A DNA stretch of 42,736 nt from a virus, in IMG/VR virus record IMGVR_UViG_3300013093_000089, positions 1 to 42,736 of that record; one strand, 5' to 3'. The position numbers and the translations under genes were made by a program. The notes beneath the pieces were generated by a model, which was not told the DNA's origin, ran no database searches, and was given only the letters and a program-made list of their open reading frames with translations. Positions 33,834 to 42,066 of this stretch are shown here, one piece after another (the stretch's first letter is position 1; the number at the start of each line of letters is the position of its first letter).

Positions 33834-35426
33834 ATGCCATATCAGATAAATCATTTCAACGGAACGTCGTTGGTATCAATACCAGACGGTTCGGCTGATC
33901 AAACAACAGATCTAGTACTAATAGGTAAGAATTATGCCGGATATGGCGCCATACAGAACGATAATTTCGTCTACTTGCTGGAAAACTTTGCCAGCGCCGG
34001 CGGCCCAGCAAAACCACAGGTTGGACAGATCTGGTATGATAGTGCTAATAAGAAGCTCAAATTTTGTGATACGGTAACTAATGGAGTAGCACACTGGAGG
34101 ACTACAGGTGGCTCGGAAGTGGCTACTAGCCAACCTTCAGGATTGACAACCGGTGATTTTTGGTACAACGACTCAACTAATCAGCTATTTGCTTATAATG
34201 CTTCAACTGGGCAGTCATATCTGATAGGTCCTCAGGCAGTTGCTGGTCAAGGCCAAACAGATTTAGTAAGTGTTAGTGTCCTCGATAATTCTTCACCTAC
34301 CCCAGTCGCCCACGCTATAGTGCGAGGTGTAGTAAACGGGGTAACGGTTTTTGTAGTCAGTAGCGATACTGGGTTTACCTTAAACAGTACAGAAACGCTG
34401 GCTAGCAACGGGTTTAGCTTCATACAGCAAGGTATAACCCTAGTGAATTCATCTAGCGGAGCTACTACTAGCAGCTTTAGATTCCAAGGTACAGCTACAA
34501 ACAGTGATAATCTAGGTGGTATAGCTGCCGCACAATATCTACAGTCAAACGCTTTAACAAATATAACTACATTTCCAGGTTCTGCTACATTTAAAAACGC
34601 TGGTGTTACTATTGGTGACAATGGTGATATAAAGATCTTTATAGATACAACCAGTTCTAATCTAGGAACCATTGAAAACACAGTATCAAATTCTCTAGCA
34701 TTTAAAGTAACTAATAGCAGCACGCTTTATGAGCCATTGGTTCTCAATAATACCGGCGTGTTCCCAGGTGTAACAGATGCATTTGATATAGGTTCTGCAA
34801 CCTTTGAATGGAACAATTTATGGGTTCAAACAGCCAACGTTGATACACTGAACGTTGATAATATAGTATTATCTTCCGGTGGTACTATAACAGGAGGATC
34901 AGCAGCTAGTGCTAACACTCTCCTCTATAACTATGACGGAAGCCATGCTTCTAACTATGTAGCAGCTACTGATCAAGGTACAGTAAATACGATAGTTGCT
35001 AGAGATTCGAGCGGTAATTTCGTAGCTAATATTATTACAGCTACATCAACTAAGGCTAGATATGCTGACTTAGCAGAACGATATGAGGCAGATTCATCTT
35101 ATGAACCCGGAACTGTTGTTGTGTTTGGCGGTGAGTTTGAAGTAACTACTACTAGCGACGAATATGACACTAGGGTTGCGGGAGTCGTTTCTACTGCTCC
35201 TGCATATCTAATGAATGACGATTCGGATGGTATAGCGATAGCACTACGAGGCAAAGTACCAGTAAAAGTTGTAGGATCAGTGAAAAAAGGCGATGTCCTA
35301 GTAACATCGTCTACTCCTGGATATGCTATGGCAGCGGAAGATCCTAGACAAGTACCTTCTGCTTCTATCATAGGTAAGAGCATCGAAGACTATGACGGAT
35401 CTGGCACAGTGTTCGCAGTTGTTTAA
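33834..35426 (+). CDS. Tail fibre paralogue 3
   Basis: A 530-aa fibre. The N-terminal module is again present: TDLVLIGKNYAGYGAIQNDN, LLENFASAGGPAKPQVGQIW and YDS. The C-terminal ~125 residues begin KARYADLAERYEADSSYEPG and continue TVVVFGG, DTRVAGVVSTAPAYLMN and KVVGSVKKGDVLVTSSTPGY. This compact beta domain recurs at fibre ends in marine T4-like phages; its exact role is not known to me. The Ala/Asp/Leu-rich stretch before it may be the trimerisation helix. AGGAG lies 8 bases before ATG. Confidence 0.75.
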   Translation: MPYQINHFNGTSLVSIPDGSADQTTDLVLIGKNYAGYGAIQNDNFVYLLENFASAGGPAKPQVGQIWYDSANKKLKFCDTVTNGVAHWRTTGGSEVATSQPSGLTTGDFWYNDSTNQLFAYNASTGQSYLIGPQAVAGQGQTDLVSVSVLDNSSPTPVAHAIVRGVVNGVTVFVVSSDTGFTLNSTETLASNGFSFIQQGITLVNSSSGATTSSFRFQGTATNSDNLGGIAAAQYLQSNALTNITTFPGSATFKNAGVTIGDNGDIKIFIDTTSSNLGTIENTVSNSLAFKVTNSSTLYEPLVLNNTGVFPGVTDAFDIGSATFEWNNLWVQTANVDTLNVDNIVLSSGGTITGGSAASANTLLYNYDGSHASNYVAATDQGTVNTIVARDSSGNFVANIITATSTKARYADLAERYEADSSYEPGTVVVFGGEFEVTTTSDEYDTRVAGVVSTAPAYLMNDDSDGIAIALRGKVPVKVVGSVKKGDVLVTSSTPGYAMAAEDPRQVPSASIIGKSIEDYDGSGTVFAVV

Positions 35427-35441
35427 TGAGATGGGGATCAG

Positions 35442-38276
35442 ATGACAGTAACTCTTGGATCACAGATAGCAGCGACCGACTATAATAGCTTACAGTCTTC
35501 GGTTTCAAATATATTAGGTAATACCAGTTCAGACCCAACCTATGGATATGGACAAGGAGTAACTAGCGCACCAGTATCGAGCGGCAATCTTATAACTCAC
35601 ACTGAATGGGCTAATCTAAAGACGGATATACTAAAGATAGCAGGACACCAAGGTACCTCTACTGATCCGACTGTTATCGGCTTGCCGTCGATAACCCTAA
35701 ACAAAGAGATAGATACTGCTGATGTAAACGTATTTGCTAATGTGATCCCTGTGATAACCAGCAACAGATATGTTAGCGCACAAAGTAGCCAAGAAACGCT
35801 AACTCCAGACATATCTAGCACGAGGACGGCCAGTTGGGGAAATCCAGCAGTACCAGTAGTTACGCATGCCTTTACCCTAACATTTCCTGATTCAAATTCT
35901 GCTAGATACTTTTTCAATGCTGGCGGAACTATAAATTTCAAAGCTAGCCGCACTGGCGGATCTACTAGCCCACAGAATACCGACTGGTCCGATATATTGT
36001 CAGCGTTTTCTGGTTCTAATTCGGTTATATTCAATTATAATAGCTGCACTGCTGTTTCTGGACAGAACAGCAGCATTGGATGGTATCAGCTAACATCAAC
36101 ACCACAGACAGTATACAAGAAATCAGGCAACGGTGGTGAATCGGGCGGCGGTGTCTATGCTAGCAACGATTATCATATAAACATGAGCTGTGACGTTACT
36201 AATAACGGCACAGGAACCGGCAAGATACTTTATGTGACTGTTTATTTCTCAGACACACATACAGGTGGATCGGACATAGTTGACGGAACACTGTCTTCAA
36301 ATATATTCATAACTAGACCATCGGGTGCTAATGTGTCTGTTGTAGGTCCAACTGGAGTAAACACTGTAACGCTAGATACCGGAACTGTTCCTAGCAAGGT
36401 AGCTACGTCATTGACACTAGCTGCTTCACCTTCTTCTCTATCTCCGGGAGCAAGCACAACACTAACAGCAACGGTAAACCCATCCTATGCTACAGGAACG
36501 ATCACATTCAAGGACAATGGTTCAACGATAGGTTCCCCAGCTACGATCACCGGTGGAGTTGCAACCTATACATATAATTCAGTGCCTGCTGGATCACATT
36601 CGATAATAGCTGTATATAGCGGTGATGGTACGTATAATATTAGCTCTAGCCTACCCACAGTAGTAAGCGTAGCACAGTTGAGCTCGTCGGTGTCTCTAGC
36701 TTCGTCTTCCTCTACACCTTCATATGGAACATCGATAACCCTAACGGCTACCATGACTCCGAGTGCAGCAACAGGTACTGTCTCCTTCTATGATGGAAGC
36801 ACTGATATTGGTGACCAAACCTTGTTAACTGGTGTAGCTAGATTGACTACTAGCGCACTAACTGGTGGTCCACATCCTAACATTACTGCCGTTTACCAAG
36901 GTGACACTACTTATAAGACGTCAACTAGCTCTCCTGTAACAGTGACAGTATCTAAGTCATCTATCACCGCACTGCTAGCAGCATCTAGCAGCAGCTTCAC
37001 ACAGGGTACGAACATAACACTAACACTGACCCTAGGGGAAACAGATGCTACGGGTTCAGTAACATTCTACGATCACGATGATAATACGAACCTTGGTACC
37101 GCAGCTGTGCAGGCAGGAACCGGAATAGCTACGCTATCTACTAGCAATTTTAATGGTGGAACCAAAACCAACATAACTGCTGTCTATAGTGGCGATAACA
37201 ATTATCTAACACAAACAAGCAATGCTATATCTCTAGTAGTAGCTCCTAAGACTACTTCTGTAACGATAGCGACTTCGAATGCAAGCGTAGCGTATGGTAC
37301 AGCTATAACGTTCACGGCTACTGTTTCCTACGTTGGAACAGATCACCAACCAACCGGAACAGTCACATTTAAAGATGGTGCTACAACGATAGCTACAGGT
37401 ACAGTAGGAAATGGAACTATATGTACTGCAAGCATATCTACTAGCACATTATCTGTTGGGACACATAACATAACAGCGACCTATAATGGTGATGCAAACA
37501 ACGCAGCCGCAACGAGCACAGCAACTAATGTGGTGATATCGAGGGCTACTACCTCTACCACAATGGCAGCATCTCTAACAACACCGAAGCAAGGAACTCC
37601 GGTTACGTTCACGGCTACGATAACACCTAGCGTAGCGACTGGATCGGTCGTGTTCTACGATGGAACAACATCTTTAGGATCCGGTTCTGTGAGTAATGGT
37701 TCTGTGTCTTTTGCTACTTCGGCATTATCAGTAGCTGCACACAGCATTACAGCAGCATATAGTGGTGATGTAAATTACAATTCATCTACTAGTGCTATTA
37801 GCACCGTTACTGTACACACTCCAGTCCCACAGGTACCGACTATATCCTTTATAATATCTCCGTATTCGTACCATTTCGGTGGTTGCTATGGCACCGGTTG
37901 GAATGATCTATATTGTGAAATTGACCCAACTAATGGTTTGTATTTCTCGATAAACGGTGCAGCAGCGGATTATACAGTAGCATCTCCGGGTTATACTGGC
38001 TATTGGAGCCCCAATGGACATACTACAGTTGCTAACCCAACAACCGTTAGCGGAGTCATGAAGCATCAGATGGTCAGCGCAGCAAACTTTTTCGCAGCAT
38101 CTCATGACAGCGGCTGGATAAGTTTCTATTCCGCGGGCCGTGACAATCTAGCATTTAGGGCAGTTACCACTTGGGACGGAACTACATATACTGTGGAATG
38201 TTACGGAGACTGCAAAGGCGGCGGAAACGGCGGCCAGTTAGTACTGACACAGACTGTATCGATCCCTACAATCTAA
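35442..38276 (+). CDS. Virion adhesin with five tandem Ig-like domains
   Basis: A 944-aa protein. Residues ~1-320 are homologous to the whole of the next gene (38317-39288): both begin with GSxIxAxDYN and share TDILKIA-HQG, the SARYFF/TARWFF strand, and SRTGGS, SSIGW and FSDTHT motifs. Residues ~322-792 are five tandem Ig-like units of about 90 aa (bacterial Ig group 3 type), with TATVNPSYATGTITFKDN, GSHSIIAVYSGDGTY and equivalents. The last ~150 residues (CYGTGWNDLYCEID, VECYGDCKGGG) have four cysteines and look like a separate domain. Such Ig arrays on phage virions are thought to help adsorb to cell surfaces or polysaccharides. GGGG lies about 6 bases before ATG. Confidence 0.75.
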   Translation: MTVTLGSQIAATDYNSLQSSVSNILGNTSSDPTYGYGQGVTSAPVSSGNLITHTEWANLKTDILKIAGHQGTSTDPTVIGLPSITLNKEIDTADVNVFANVIPVITSNRYVSAQSSQETLTPDISSTRTASWGNPAVPVVTHAFTLTFPDSNSARYFFNAGGTINFKASRTGGSTSPQNTDWSDILSAFSGSNSVIFNYNSCTAVSGQNSSIGWYQLTSTPQTVYKKSGNGGESGGGVYASNDYHINMSCDVTNNGTGTGKILYVTVYFSDTHTGGSDIVDGTLSSNIFITRPSGANVSVVGPTGVNTVTLDTGTVPSKVATSLTLAASPSSLSPGASTTLTATVNPSYATGTITFKDNGSTIGSPATITGGVATYTYNSVPAGSHSIIAVYSGDGTYNISSSLPTVVSVAQLSSSVSLASSSSTPSYGTSITLTATMTPSAATGTVSFYDGSTDIGDQTLLTGVARLTTSALTGGPHPNITAVYQGDTTYKTSTSSPVTVTVSKSSITALLAASSSSFTQGTNITLTLTLGETDATGSVTFYDHDDNTNLGTAAVQAGTGIATLSTSNFNGGTKTNITAVYSGDNNYLTQTSNAISLVVAPKTTSVTIATSNASVAYGTAITFTATVSYVGTDHQPTGTVTFKDGATTIATGTVGNGTICTASISTSTLSVGTHNITATYNGDANNAAATSTATNVVISRATTSTTMAASLTTPKQGTPVTFTATITPSVATGSVVFYDGTTSLGSGSVSNGSVSFATSALSVAAHSITAAYSGDVNYNSSTSAISTVTVHTPVPQVPTISFIISPYSYHFGGCYGTGWNDLYCEIDPTNGLYFSINGAAADYTVASPGYTGYWSPNGHTTVANPTTVSGVMKHQMVSAANFFAASHDSGWISFYSAGRDNLAFRAVTTWDGTTYTVECYGDCKGGGNGGQLVLTQTVSIPTI
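36406..37815 (+). repeat. Five tandem Ig-like repeats within 35442-38276
   Basis: Repeats start near residues 322, 412, 505, 603 and 701 of the 944-aa protein. Each keeps the order TLTAT, ATGT(I/V)(T/S)F(K/Y)D, then AVY(S/Q)GD-x-x-Y. The fourth has an insertion (VGTDHQP) and the third reads DHDDN in place of the usual short turn. DNA copies have diverged, so the repeats are not recent. Confidence 0.75.
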
Positions 38277-38289
38277 TGGGTTACGCACA

Positions 38290-38297
38290 TATAAATA
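38290..38297 (+). promoter_or_regulatory. T4-type late promoter (perfect TATAAATA) before 38317
   Basis: TATAAATA is an exact T4 late consensus, 19 bases before the GTG start. It is enclosed by a perfect 6-bp inverted repeat, CGCACA (38284-38289) and TGTGCG (38311-38316). The loop holds the promoter and the AAAGG ribosome binding site (38306-38310), and the 3' arm touches the start codon. Confidence 0.7.
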
Positions 38298-38316
38298 AAT
38301 CAAACAAAGGTGTGCG

Positions 38317-39288
38317 GTGACTGCTTCAACTGGTTCTCTGATAAGAGCAAGCGATTATAATGCGATACAGACTGCTGTAGCTACCATACTAGGTTCCGGT
38401 TATGTTGGTTCATCTGGAACTCCTTATGGTTCTGGTTACGGTCAGGCAGTAACTAGCACGCAGGCTACTGCTGGCCACATAGGTAGCAGCGCACAGACCG
38501 GAACCGTAGTCACAGCTAGCAGCGGAAGTGGTAACATAGCAGCACTTGCTACTGACATACTAAAGATAGCAGCACATCAAGGTACTACAGTGACGCTACC
38601 ATCTGCTATCGCAAATTTCAGTTCTGCTAATAACAGACAGATACAGGCTAGTGATTTTACCACTCTCTCTAGCATAGTTGGAACGCTTTTTACTAACAGA
38701 TTCAACATTGCAGCTGGTCAGTTTAGCACAGAAACACTTTCTACCGGTACTAGGACTACATCATGGGGTAGTGGCAACAGTTCTATATCGCATAACATAA
38801 CAGTGACTTTCGCTGATGCTAATACAGCACGCTGGTTCTTTATCGCAGGAGGTAAGGTACAGTTTACTGCTAGTCGTACCGGCGGCAGCAGTACTACGCA
38901 GAACGCAGATTGGACTAATCTGCTGTCTAATATGGGTACGATCTCTTTTAACTATAATAGTACATCATCTTCTGCGGGCACAGGAACGGCTAGCAGCAGC
39001 ATTGGGTGGTTCAATCTAACCACTAGTGCCCAAACGATTTACACACATTCAGGCAATATGGAAAGTGGTGGATCTAGATATGCGTCAAATTCCTACACTG
39101 TAACTGCTGCTACGAATGCTGGTCTCACGCAGCTGATATTATCAGTCACTTTCTCAGATACACACACAAATGCCTATAGTGACTTTGTAGATGGAACGAT
39201 CACATCTAGGATAGTCAGCCTGCGTCCAACAGGCTCTAATGTGGTCATAACGGCTCCTACAGTGAATAATCCTACAGTTTCGATGTAA
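38317..39288 (+). CDS. Virion protein, short paralogue of the Ig-array adhesin
   Basis: A 323-aa protein homologous along its length to residues ~1-320 of the preceding gene: GSLIRASDYNAIQTAVATIL at the start, ATDILKIAAHQGTTV, then TSWGSGNSSISHNITVTFAD, TARWFFIAGGKVQFTASRTG, SSIGWFNL and VTFSDTHT. It ends just where the Ig array begins in the longer copy. This looks like a tandem duplication in which one copy gained the Ig domains or the other lost them. The function is probably a virion surface or fibre-associated part. The start is GTG with AAAGG 6 bases upstream; ATG alternatives are not available nearby. Confidence 0.7.
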   Translation: MTASTGSLIRASDYNAIQTAVATILGSGYVGSSGTPYGSGYGQAVTSTQATAGHIGSSAQTGTVVTASSGSGNIAALATDILKIAAHQGTTVTLPSAIANFSSANNRQIQASDFTTLSSIVGTLFTNRFNIAAGQFSTETLSTGTRTTSWGSGNSSISHNITVTFADANTARWFFIAGGKVQFTASRTGGSSTTQNADWTNLLSNMGTISFNYNSTSSSAGTGTASSSIGWFNLTTSAQTIYTHSGNMESGGSRYASNSYTVTAATNAGLTQLILSVTFSDTHTNAYSDFVDGTITSRIVSLRPTGSNVVITAPTVNNPTVSM

Positions 39289-39303
39289 GCTGACAATCAA
39301 GAC

Positions 39304-39332
39304 TTGCGATCTTTATCGAGATATAGTATAAT
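39304..39332 (+). promoter_or_regulatory. Sigma70-like promoter for the glycosyltransferase operon
   Basis: TTGCGA (39304-39309) and a perfect TATAAT (39327-39332) are exactly 17 bases apart, 26 bases before ATG 39359. No ATAAATA motif occurs here, unlike before the virion genes. This suggests the downstream genes are expressed earlier than the virion block. Confidence 0.65.
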
Positions 39333-39358
39333 TATTTTTAACAATATTGGAGATCTGT

Positions 39359-39709
39359 ATGGACGAGAGACTGAAGTTAGCATTAGAATCAGCTAACATG
39401 ATGGTTACTTTTAACAACCAATCGCATTTGTTAAAGCAAGAATATAAGGAAAGCTGCCTCTATCATAAAGACGGTCGTCGATTTACCGTAAATCGTGAGC
39501 TCATCAATTTTTTATCAACTCTAATACAGAGAAGTTTAACTGAAGATATCGTAATAATGGATGATTCAGAAACACCATATATGATATCAGATGTGGCGGA
39601 TTTCTTAGAAAAGATATTTGATATCTACGTAGAAAGCTCAAATGATTATTACCACAAATATACCCAGCTGAAGAACAGCAGATCTATGACAAAGATACTG
39701 GGCGTGTAA
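39359..39709 (+). CDS. Conserved marine-phage protein, unknown function
   Basis: A 116-aa protein without a function I can name. It carries CLYHKDGRRFTVNRELINFL and EDIVIMDDSETPYMISDVAD, then a helical end (FLEKIFDIYVESSNDYYHKY) rich in aromatic and acidic residues. Similar sequences sit beside glycosyltransferase-like genes in marine T4-like phages. A frame open upstream would allow TTG at 39347. I chose ATG 39359 because GGAG (39349-39352) lies 6 bases before it. The next gene starts at the base after its stop. Confidence 0.65.
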   Translation: MDERLKLALESANMMVTFNNQSHLLKQEYKESCLYHKDGRRFTVNRELINFLSTLIQRSLTEDIVIMDDSETPYMISDVADFLEKIFDIYVESSNDYYHKYTQLKNSRSMTKILGV

Positions 39710-40594
39710 ATGGATGAAACTAAGGGTGTATTGTTATTCGCACATAACAATAGAGAAATAGACTACATAAATCAAGCATATGTTTCTGGAAGATATGTGC
39801 AACGGCAATTAGATGTTCCGGTATCTCTAGTAACAGATACGGGATCGTTAGGATGGTTGCGAAAAAACAAACCTGAACGGGAGGCGTTTTTTGATAAAAT
39901 CATATTGACTGATGATCTTAAAAAGATCGTGCAGGACAAGAGATTCTATGATGGATCTCTCTCCTACAACAATGCACAGTTCAATAATGGATTCCGAACA
40001 TTAGCTTACAACCTTTCCCCATACGATAAGACTCTAGTTTTAGATACTGACCTACTGATAACAAATAATCGCCTAAGGTCTATATGGGACACCGATACAG
40101 ATTTTATGATAAATCCAAAACATCATGATCTAGCCACTGATAGAGATGGTTATGAGTTTAGGAGAGTCAACGACTATGGTATAGATTTCTATTGGGCAAC
40201 TATATTCTATTTTAAAAAGACAGCATGGACTGAGATATTCTTTAATCTGTGCCAACACATAGTGGAAAATTACGAGTTTTACAGGTTTACTTATAGGATA
40301 TCTAATCCTCTGCTGAGGAATGATTATGTTTTTAGCATAGCAATACATATATTAGGAGGATTTAGCAGCGCCGTATCTCCTATGGTATTGCCCTGTGACA
40401 TCTATTATATTTCTGATAGAGACCTGCTTTGGAGAGTCGATAGCGGAAAAGACTTCCTCTTTATGATTGAGAAGAAGGATAATCTAGGGCAGTACACGAT
40501 GGTGCGTACATCCGGTCATAACATGCATGTGATGAACAAGTACAGCATCGGAAGGAATATAGAAGAGCTAGTAGGAGCGATAGCAGATGACTAG
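39710..40594 (+). CDS. GT-A-fold glycosyltransferase-like protein 1
   Basis: A 294-aa protein that resembles nucleotide-sugar-dependent glycosyltransferases. The N-terminus has VLLFAHNN and VSLVTDTGSLGW, an opening strand and loop as in GT-A folds, followed by YDKTLVLDTDLLITN with the DxD metal-binding motif at residues 112-114. It shares this layout with the next gene, with which it overlaps by 8 bases (ATG inside its end). It is the only gene here ending in TAG. Substrate and acceptor are unknown. Confidence 0.6.
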   Translation: MDETKGVLLFAHNNREIDYINQAYVSGRYVQRQLDVPVSLVTDTGSLGWLRKNKPEREAFFDKIILTDDLKKIVQDKRFYDGSLSYNNAQFNNGFRTLAYNLSPYDKTLVLDTDLLITNNRLRSIWDTDTDFMINPKHHDLATDRDGYEFRRVNDYGIDFYWATIFYFKKTAWTEIFFNLCQHIVENYEFYRFTYRISNPLLRNDYVFSIAIHILGGFSSAVSPMVLPCDIYYISDRDLLWRVDSGKDFLFMIEKKDNLGQYTMVRTSGHNMHVMNKYSIGRNIEELVGAIADD

Positions 40595-41447
40595 AGGATA
40601 CCTAATATTAGCACAGAACAACGGAGATCACGATTACCTAAAGCTGGCATATGTATTAGCTTTAAGCATAAAAGTAACACAATCAAAAGTAGCATCTGTT
40701 TCACTAGTTACTGATGTAGTTGATGCAGTCCCTAAACACTATAGAGATGTATTTGATTATGTTATAGAGATACCTTGGTATGATGATGCATTGGAATCTA
40801 CTTGGAAGATAGAAAATAGATGGAAACTGTATCATGCGACACCATATGATGAGACGGTAATATTGGATTCTGATATGCTGTTCCTCTCGGATGTTAGCGA
40901 CTGGTGGGATTATCTAGCAGAAAATCATGATCTCTGCTTTACCACCAGTGTTAGGACATATAGAGATGAGATAGTAACCGGTGATTATTATCGCAAAGCA
41001 TTTGTGTCAAATCGATTGCCTAATTTCTATAGTGCCTTTGCCTATTTTAAGAAGACAGAAAAAGCAAGGGAATATTGGGAATTGGTTGAGATCATCTCAA
41101 AGAACTGGAGAGAATATTACCAGAAGTTTTTGATCAACGATAGACCAAAGTTCCTCTCTATGGACATAGTTTTTGCGTTAGCAGCTAAGATAATGTGTAT
41201 AGAAGATGAGATGACGAGTGGATTTGATCACCTAAACTTTGTACACATGAAACCCAAGATACAAAACTGGAGAAATGCCTCAGATGACTGGACGCTACAT
41301 GTCGGGATATATCTAAATGAAAGAGGGAATCTCAAGATAGGAAATTATCAACAGCACGGCATATTCCATTACACCGACAAGAACTTCATGATGGAACACA
41401 TGCTATACACATTTGAAGATCTATATAAGGAAAAATATAATGGATGA
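40587..41447 (+). CDS. GT-A-fold glycosyltransferase-like protein 2
   Basis: A 286-aa paralogue of the preceding protein: GYLILAQNNGDHDYLKLAYV at the start, VSLVTDVVDAVP, then PYDETVILDSDMLFL with DxD at residues 94-96, and a shared YFKKT motif in the second half. The conserved order suggests a GT8-like enzyme. The ATG lies inside the end of the previous gene, implying coupled translation. Its last 8 bases overlap the following gene. Confidence 0.6.
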   Translation: MTRGYLILAQNNGDHDYLKLAYVLALSIKVTQSKVASVSLVTDVVDAVPKHYRDVFDYVIEIPWYDDALESTWKIENRWKLYHATPYDETVILDSDMLFLSDVSDWWDYLAENHDLCFTTSVRTYRDEIVTGDYYRKAFVSNRLPNFYSAFAYFKKTEKAREYWELVEIISKNWREYYQKFLINDRPKFLSMDIVFALAAKIMCIEDEMTSGFDHLNFVHMKPKIQNWRNASDDWTLHVGIYLNERGNLKIGNYQQHGIFHYTDKNFMMEHMLYTFEDLYKEKYNG

Positions 41448-42066
41448 AGATATATTTGAGACATTGAAAAGGCTAGAAGATTCGTTGAAGAATCAGTCTT
41501 TTAATTATTACATCTATTATGATCCCCAAAATGGTAAGATAATGCACATAAGGAATTATGAAGAAAATGATACTTTGCCTGTTTTAGTGGTAAAGAATGA
41601 CGACTTTGATCAACACAATATAAGCATGCATAGCCATTCAGTCGTTGAGATAGACGGAGAAAAGACGATAAAAAAAATAGTAAATCCTTATAAAACACCA
41701 GCAGTAGATGAGTTTATACACAGGATACCGAAAGAACAGATTAAACCGAGAGCTAAGGTTACTAAATCCTATGAGTTTGATCTACTAATAGAACAAGATA
41801 ATGCAAAGAAAGAATTCCGTCTGAGATTATCAAAGGAACTGAGATCAGCAGCAGCCGGAACGCCCGAAGCTGATAGGAAAATAGTCATGTTTGTTACAGC
41901 GTCAGGCGACCCTAACATACTTTATAAAACATTAGAGATTCCAATGTCAAAACTAGTAAACGATGAGTTTTCTGTTGTAGAGTTTGGTGATTATGACGGA
42001 ACCAAATCTAATGTTTATTCTATAAGATATTTTAAGAAATACCTACATCTGGATTTTAGAAAATGA
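41440..42066 (+). CDS. Conserved phage protein, unknown function
   Basis: A 208-aa protein that I do not recognise by function. The first half has FNYYIYYDPQNGKIMHIRNY and LPVLVVKNDDF, and the second half FDLLIEQDNAKKEFRLRLSK and IVMFVTASGDPNILYKTLEI, two beta-rich halves joined by a basic Pro-containing linker. A frame open upstream allows TTG at 41413, but ATG 41440, preceded by AAGG, is the better start and gives the usual overlap with the previous gene. It is embedded between glycosyltransferase-like genes, so a role in the same pathway is likely but not shown. Confidence 0.6.
   Translation: MDEDIFETLKRLEDSLKNQSFNYYIYYDPQNGKIMHIRNYEENDTLPVLVVKNDDFDQHNISMHSHSVVEIDGEKTIKKIVNPYKTPAVDEFIHRIPKEQIKPRAKVTKSYEFDLLIEQDNAKKEFRLRLSKELRSAAAGTPEADRKIVMFVTASGDPNILYKTLEIPMSKLVNDEFSVVEFGDYDGTKSNVYSIRYFKKYLHLDFRK

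Noticed and set aside
34247-34723. 158-codon minus-strand frame opposite tail fibre 3
   Set aside because: It shows the same signs of being the reverse of a Ser/Thr-rich coding region; no start signal or recognised motif.
36406-37815. CRISPR array or recent DNA repeat
   Set aside because: The repeats are protein-level Ig-like domains in one reading frame with diverged DNA, not identical direct repeats with spacers.
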